Assembly (NCBI GenBank): GCA_007124075.1 | Contig: SLFV01000292.1 | Span: 1-8,913, forward strand | Length of the DNA: 8,913 nucleotides | DNA from: Roseimaritima sp. | GTDB taxonomy: Bacteria > Planctomycetota > Planctomycetia > Pirellulales > Pirellulaceae | Direction of reading: 5' to 3' | In this document: positions 5,440-8,913 of the stretch, in pieces | Layout: every line of letters begins with the position of its first letter | Position numbering within the stretch: the first letter of the stretch is position 1 | Translations under genes and position numbers: made by a program | Notes under the pieces: model-generated | What the model saw: the letters and a program-made list of their open reading frames with translations, nothing else | Told to the model about the DNA's origin: nothing | Databases searched by the model: none

Positions 5440-7746
5440 CTAGGGACTTGCACCGATTCGGGCGACCAGCATGGCCAACCCAACCACCGAAAACGACACC
5501 AGTAAACAGCCCGCAAACCCCAAGACATCCAAACGATTGGGTTTTTGAAACTCCAGATTGGTTCCTGGGAACAGCTTGCGGTTTTCAAGAGCGCCGGGAT
5601 CGGCGTAGGCGGCCTCCAGATTCTGCCGATCGACTCGCGGATCGGAGTCAACTGGGGTTTTCATCTTTGCGTAGTAACGATTCAGGCATTCACCGTTTAC
5701 GGGTCGGGTCAGCAAACTGACCAAGATCATCACCAAAAATGGGGTGATGATTTTTGGCGGCAATTCCAGGGTGTTCAATGCCGCGTTGGACATCTTGCTA
5801 AGATCCAGTCCCAACAGAGGATACAGCAAAAAGTCTAGTCGCAAATTTCCTTCCCCGCGAAACCGAGTGCCTTCGGGGTACTGCAACACCGTCTGTGACG
5901 TGCCTGCTGGCAAGTCTGTCGCCTGTGTCCCCGACGTTACCGGGATCGGCTGGATCGATGCATCTGGCTGCCCATCAGGTCCTAGCGGGACCAAGCCCTT
6001 GGTCCAAAAAATAGGTTGTCCACCGGAACGCTGTGTCAACTCGACCGCTTCACCGGCCTGCCGTTCGATCGGCCGGGCTCCCAACAATGCCAAACGTCGT
6101 TGCTTGTCGGTCTCGCTACTGTCGGCATCGGCGAGGATTGCTGCACGTTGCGTATCCCAGACCTTGATCGCAGCCGATCGGCGACCCACGTCCGAGGGTG
6201 CCGCACTGCGCATCGCTGTGGTTTCCACGATTTGATTCATGCTGGCAAGGGCAGGCTGATATCGCAACGCGGGAAACAGACGCGGAGCCGCAAATGGAAT
6301 GACAAAAAACATCAGAACACAGTACGACACAGTAATCCAGGCCGCTGGCAAGCTGGCACGTCGCCAATACAAGCCAATCCAAAAAGGTGCCGCGAAGATA
6401 ATATTGACCACCCAGGTCATCTGAAGCTGCGCAAAGGCATCAAGGTAGACGATTGATAACACCACTGCGCCACCTACCACAATCAGACCGGTCAACCTTG
6501 CAACACGCACGTACTGCGCTTCGCTGGCCTGTGGATTAACGTAGGGTGCATAAAGATTTCGGACAACCAGCGCAGAACCCACGATCATGTAGGCATCCAC
6601 GCTGCTCATCAGCGCTGCCAGCAAGCAGGCCAACATCAAACCGGTCAACCCTGGCCCCAACAATTCCCGCGAGGCCACCCCCCAGGTTTTCTCAGGGTCC
6701 AGCGAAAGTTCCGGATTATCGGCGTACAACGCCAACGCAATCAGTGCGGCAAGGACCCAGCCCACCGTACAAAAACGCTTCAAAAAGTTGCCCGCCACCA
6801 GGCCGATCCGAGCGGTGTTTTCATTCTTTGCCGACCCACCACCGGTGGCGATGAAATGCGGCTGCACCACGATGCCGATCAAACTAATGATCACCACCGC
6901 AACGATTCGGTGTAGCGGGAATTCACTGGTACCCGAAGAACCAACCAAGTGAAAATGGTCCTCGGGTAACTGTTCGTGCAGGTAGCCAAAGCCAGCGGCG
7001 ATGCCGTCGGTTTGGGGATCGCCAAATTTCTCCACGAGGGCAGCAAGACCGTAGGGGATCAGGACGATGGACAGCAGAATGATGCACACGCCTTGGATTA
7101 AATCGGTGACATACGCAGCGTGCAATCCGCCCAAGATCCCATACAGCAGCACCACAACGCCAATCACGGGAATCAGCACATATTCGAACCGCAGCGAATA
7201 GCCCATCATCATGAAGCTATCAACTTCCAACAGCGGAGCAGCTACTTTGCCGATCGCCGAAAACAGCATCGATCCATAAACCATGTAGAAAAAGATGCCG
7301 AACAGGCAGTAACCAGCTCCAAGGGCCTTGGAGTTGTATCGCTCAACAAACCAGTCGCCCAATGTGAGATGCCGCATGCGACGATACCAGACCGCCGCAA
7401 TCCAGTAAAAAGGGGTCACAAGCAACCAATACATCACGCTCCACATTCCACTCATCCCTCCCGTGAAAGTGGTGCGTCCGGCATTGACTGGGTCGCTGGA
7501 ACCGGTCCCTGCCCCGAAGGCGGCAAAGGTTTGCAGCAATTTACCGAACGATCGTCCTCCCATGAAGAAATCTTCTTGGGCCTTGATCAGCATGGAACTG
7601 TACAAACCAATTGCGATCATGACAGCAAAATAACCAATCAGAACCGCGTAGTCCCAAAAAACCATGTCAATTCCAAACGCGAAAGGTGGGATGAATTGGG
7701 GCGCCCCGTGTGCAAAACGGGCCAGACTCGCTGGGGGACTCGCCAT
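5440..7746 (-). CDS. Sodium:solute symporter (SSS family) with a large periplasmic insert
   Basis: 768 residues with about 14 membrane helices of the LeuT-like SSS fold. It should import a small organic solute using the Na+ gradient; the substrate cannot be read from sequence. Landmarks: first helix 30-52 (DYAVLIGYFAVMIAIGLYSSM), unwound-helix segment FAAFGAGTGSSDPVNAGRT at 74-92, and the Na+-site signature ALMSSVDAYMIVGSALVVRNLY at about 378-399. Basic loops (WYRRMRH near 120; YWRRASL near 460) lie on the cytoplasmic side if the N-terminus is outside as in vSGLT. Between helices 12 and 13, residues about 488-664 form a long non-membrane insert; the last helix is about 740-763. Usual SSS proteins are nearer 450-600 residues. 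Start: the ATG at 7744-7746 has GGTGGA 5 nt upstream and is preferred over the adjacent TTG (7747-7749). A shorter start at 7665, just before helix 1, is also possible. A TATATT box at 7773-7778 lacks a good -35, so an own promoter is uncertain. Confidence 0.93.
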   Translation of the reverse strand: MASPPASLARFAHGAPQFIPPFAFGIDMVFWDYAVLIGYFAVMIAIGLYSSMLIKAQEDFFMGGRSFGKLLQTFAAFGAGTGSSDPVNAGRTTFTGGMSGMWSVMYWLLVTPFYWIAAVWYRRMRHLTLGDWFVERYNSKALGAGYCLFGIFFYMVYGSMLFSAIGKVAAPLLEVDSFMMMGYSLRFEYVLIPVIGVVVLLYGILGGLHAAYVTDLIQGVCIILLSIVLIPYGLAALVEKFGDPQTDGIAAGFGYLHEQLPEDHFHLVGSSGTSEFPLHRIVAVVIISLIGIVVQPHFIATGGGSAKNENTARIGLVAGNFLKRFCTVGWVLAALIALALYADNPELSLDPEKTWGVASRELLGPGLTGLMLACLLAALMSSVDAYMIVGSALVVRNLYAPYVNPQASEAQYVRVARLTGLIVVGGAVVLSIVYLDAFAQLQMTWVVNIIFAAPFWIGLYWRRASLPAAWITVSYCVLMFFVIPFAAPRLFPALRYQPALASMNQIVETTAMRSAAPSDVGRRSAAIKVWDTQRAAILADADSSETDKQRRLALLGARPIERQAGEAVELTQRSGGQPIFWTKGLVPLGPDGQPDASIQPIPVTSGTQATDLPAGTSQTVLQYPEGTRFRGEGNLRLDFLLYPLLGLDLSKMSNAALNTLELPPKIITPFLVMILVSLLTRPVNGECLNRYYAKMKTPVDSDPRVDRQNLEAAYADPGALENRKLFPGTNLEFQKPNRLDVLGFAGCLLVSFSVVGLAMLVARIGASP

Positions 7747-7751
7747 CAAAA

Positions 7752-7757
7752 TCCACC
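7752..7757 (-). promoter_or_regulatory. Ribosome binding site deciding the symporter start
   Basis: On the minus strand this reads GGTGGA, 5 nt before the ATG at 7746. It favours that codon over TTG at 7749 and over the downstream ATG at 7665, which has only GGAA about 5 nt upstream. Confidence 0.5.
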
Positions 7758-7856
7758 CAACCCGACACTCAGAATATAGTGCCTCTTTCCCAACAATGCG
7801 ATGCTAGCAGCGTCCCGATTTGCCCCGTGCGCTCAGACTGCTTTGGGGGCGAACCA

Positions 7857-8618
7857 CTAGTAGCGTTGCCGCCCGACAACGTCGGTGGAAGGTTGGGCCA
7901 TCCGTGTTCCCCCGGCTGACAGCGAACGATCAAACTGGTCGGATAATTGGCGATTTAATGCGGCCATCCGTTCGGCGACCATCGGCTGCATATTGTTTAG
8001 ACTGTAACTGCGCTGATAGTTTGCCAGGGCCTGGGTAAGCTCCCCACTGTTTTCCCGCAGCTTCCCCAGTGCCAGCCAAGCTCGGGCACTGTTGGGGTCT
8101 TGCTGGACCGCGTCTTCAAGGTAACGTTTGGCGGTTGCAGGGTCACCAAACTCCTCATACAGCCGCGCCAGTTCCACCCGAGCATCGGACAACGCAGGAT
8201 TCTGCGATGCCCAGTTTTTCAATAGTGTAAATGCTTTGTCGGGGCGCCCCGAATCGACCAAGAGAACTGCCAACCCACGATGACATTCAACATGGTTGGG
8301 GGCATGATCCAAGCACTGGTTGTACAGGGCTTCGGCCTGCTCCAGCAACGCACGATCCTGGCGTTGCGTGCCCAGCCGATGTGTCGTTGCAGCGAGGTTG
8401 TAATAGCCATCGGGATCGGTGGGATTCGTGGTGATCGCCTTTTGGAACTGCTGCATCGCCGCCGTGTATTGTCCCTGTTCATACAGTTGTCGGCCTTGCG
8501 CGTTTTGTCCATTAGCTGCCCACTGACAACCAGTAAGCGTCAGCAGCACCGCAGCGCTGAACCAAACCAGAATCACGGCTCTCCTCATTTCGAACCCAGT
8601 GGTTATAGTCGTGTTCAT
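7857..8618 (-). CDS. TPR-repeat lipoprotein
   Basis: 253 residues. A lipoprotein signal peptide (MRRAVILVWFSAAVLLTLTGC) ends in the lipobox LTGC, so C31 should be lipidated and the protein anchored in a membrane facing the periplasm. About five tetratricopeptide repeats follow: 40-70, 71-111 (with a few extra residues), 112-145, 146-178 and 179-212, each with the usual small/large pattern (for example ARLYEEFGDPATAKRYLEDAVQQDP). TPRs bind other proteins, so a scaffold or assembly role is likely; the partner is unknown. Start choice: the frame is open up to an ATG at 8798, but the first 60 codons would bury the signal peptide and cover a promoter candidate. The ATG at 8616-8618 has GAAGG 8 nt upstream; the ATG at 8586-8588, at the start of the signal peptide proper, is the alternative. 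It lies 110 nt upstream of the symporter on the same strand; shared transcription is possible. Confidence 0.88.
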   Translation of the reverse strand: MNTTITTGFEMRRAVILVWFSAAVLLTLTGCQWAANGQNAQGRQLYEQGQYTAAMQQFQKAITTNPTDPDGYYNLAATTHRLGTQRQDRALLEQAEALYNQCLDHAPNHVECHRGLAVLLVDSGRPDKAFTLLKNWASQNPALSDARVELARLYEEFGDPATAKRYLEDAVQQDPNSARAWLALGKLRENSGELTQALANYQRSYSLNNMQPMVAERMAALNRQLSDQFDRSLSAGGTRMAQPSTDVVGRQRY

Positions 8619-8626
8619 TCGAAAGG

Positions 8627-8631
8627 CCTTC
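8627..8631 (-). promoter_or_regulatory. Ribosome binding site for the TPR lipoprotein
   Basis: On the minus strand this reads GAAGG, 8 nt before the ATG at 8618. It supports this start over the much longer frame beginning at 8798 and over the ATG at 8588, which has only a weak GGG upstream. Confidence 0.45.
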
Positions 8632-8661
8632 GCAACGAAAAACGTGAATATTTCCTGCGCG

Positions 8662-8691
8662 GTCATAGCAGGGGCAGGGCTGGAGTGACAA
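8662..8691 (-). promoter_or_regulatory. Candidate sigma70-like promoter for the TPR lipoprotein
   Basis: On the minus strand, TTGTCA (8686-8691, 5 of 6 matches to -35) is followed after 18 nt by TATGAC (8662-8667, 4 of 6 matches to -10). Transcription would begin near 8655, about 37 nt before the ATG at 8618, which fits the shorter gene model. Confidence 0.35.
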
Positions 8692-8710
8692 CCCCGAAAT
8701 GCGGGAAACT

Positions 8711-8731
8711 GCTCGGGTGCATGCACTGAGC
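8711..8731. repeat. Palindromic element in the divergent spacer
   Basis: GTGCATGCAC (8717-8726) is a perfect 10-bp palindrome, flanked by GCTC (8711-8714) and GAGC (8728-8731), giving an imperfect 21-nt dyad. AGCTAGCT (8729-8736), a second 8-bp palindrome, overlaps its right edge. It lies about 20 bp upstream of the lipoprotein -35 and about 65 bp before the divergent start codon, a position typical of a shared operator. The role is inferred. Confidence 0.35.
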
Positions 8732-8796
8732 TAGCTGCCGACTGCGGACCGTTGCTTGCCATCGGCTGGTATTCCCCTAACCGGATTTTTTTCTCC

Positions 8797-8913
8797 ATGC
8801 CCCGACAGCCCCAGCCACGATCCGCCGACTTGCTTTCCCTCGTCGCGCCGCACTCGCTCGATGACTACTTTGACGAGCTCGCTTCTTGGCTGCGACTGGA
8901 AGGGATCGCGGAA
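8797..8913 (+). CDS. Unrecognised protein, N-terminal 39 residues only
   Basis: An ATG opens a frame that stays open to the window edge: MPRQPQPRSADLLSLVAPHS and then an acidic-aromatic stretch (DDYFDELASWLRLEGIAE). No signal peptide is seen, so it is probably cytoplasmic. The short stretch looks helix-rich after about residue 9 and reads like real protein rather than shadow sequence, with GC-rich third positions. I do not recognise a family. A ribosome site is absent apart from a distant GGA; seven thymines lie just upstream (8786-8792). It is divergent from the TPR lipoprotein with 178 nt between the starts. The call rests on open frame, composition and context, so confidence is moderate. 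Confidence 0.5.
   Translation, partial: MPRQPQPRSADLLSLVAPHSLDDYFDELASWLRLEGIAE

Noticed and set aside
497..7746. Search for a defence island, biosynthetic cluster or mobile element linking these genes
   Set aside because: No nuclease, transposase, integrase, toxin-antitoxin, synthetase or terminal repeats are visible; the gene set looks like ordinary envelope and regulatory genes.
7120..7779. 219-codon plus-strand reading frame antisense to the symporter
   Set aside because: It is Gln/His/Pro-rich with no domain, lies entirely opposite the well-supported symporter and its upstream spacer, and is best explained as codon-bias shadow.

Overview
This window looks like ordinary chromosome from a planctomycete, most likely of the Pirellulaceae/Rhodopirellula type. 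That inference rests on family content: a DUF1080 (3-keto-disaccharide hydrolase-like) secreted protein, a long secreted HExxH 'met-zincin' with DUF5117/DUF4953-like regions, a PP2C phosphatase, a very long SSS symporter and a TPR lipoprotein, together with moderate GC content and weak or absent Shine-Dalgarno sequences at several starts. No 16S or other phylogenetic marker is present. I see no tRNA, rRNA, CRISPR array, insertion sequence, phage gene or attachment site.

Left block (1-1963, minus strand, read right to left): a small four-helix membrane protein with CopD/DUF2269-like features, a PP2C Ser/Thr phosphatase 6 nt downstream, then a secreted DUF1080 protein 43 nt further on that runs off the left edge. 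The first two are almost certainly co-transcribed; the third may be. A sigma70-like promoter candidate lies at 2038-2066.

Divergent spacer (1964-2430): no convincing gene. It carries the minus-strand promoter candidate, a C-rich tract (G-rich on the minus strand), a good plus-strand promoter candidate (TTGTCG-17-TACAAT) overlapped by two interleaved perfect 7-bp inverted repeats, and a leader hairpin.

Centre (2431-5394, plus): a 987-residue exported zinc metalloprotease with intact zinc ligands and Met-turn, interrupted just before the zinc helix by a Lys-rich then Asp/Glu-rich insert. It ends in a hairpin that overlaps its stop codon and faces the convergent symporter gene across only 45 nt.

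Right block (5440-8618, minus): a TPR lipoprotein gene followed 110 nt downstream by a sodium:solute symporter that carries a large predicted periplasmic insert between its 12th and 13th helices. At 8797 a divergent plus-strand reading frame begins and leaves the window; I do not recognise it. The 178-nt spacer holds a promoter candidate for the lipoprotein and a 10-bp perfect palindrome.

Taken together, the genes suggest envelope functions (secreted hydrolase and protease, solute uptake, lipoprotein scaffold) plus one signalling phosphatase. Nothing here forms a recognisable defence, biosynthetic or mobile system. The most unusual items are the two low-complexity or extra-domain insertions in otherwise standard proteins and the symmetric DNA elements over the promoters.
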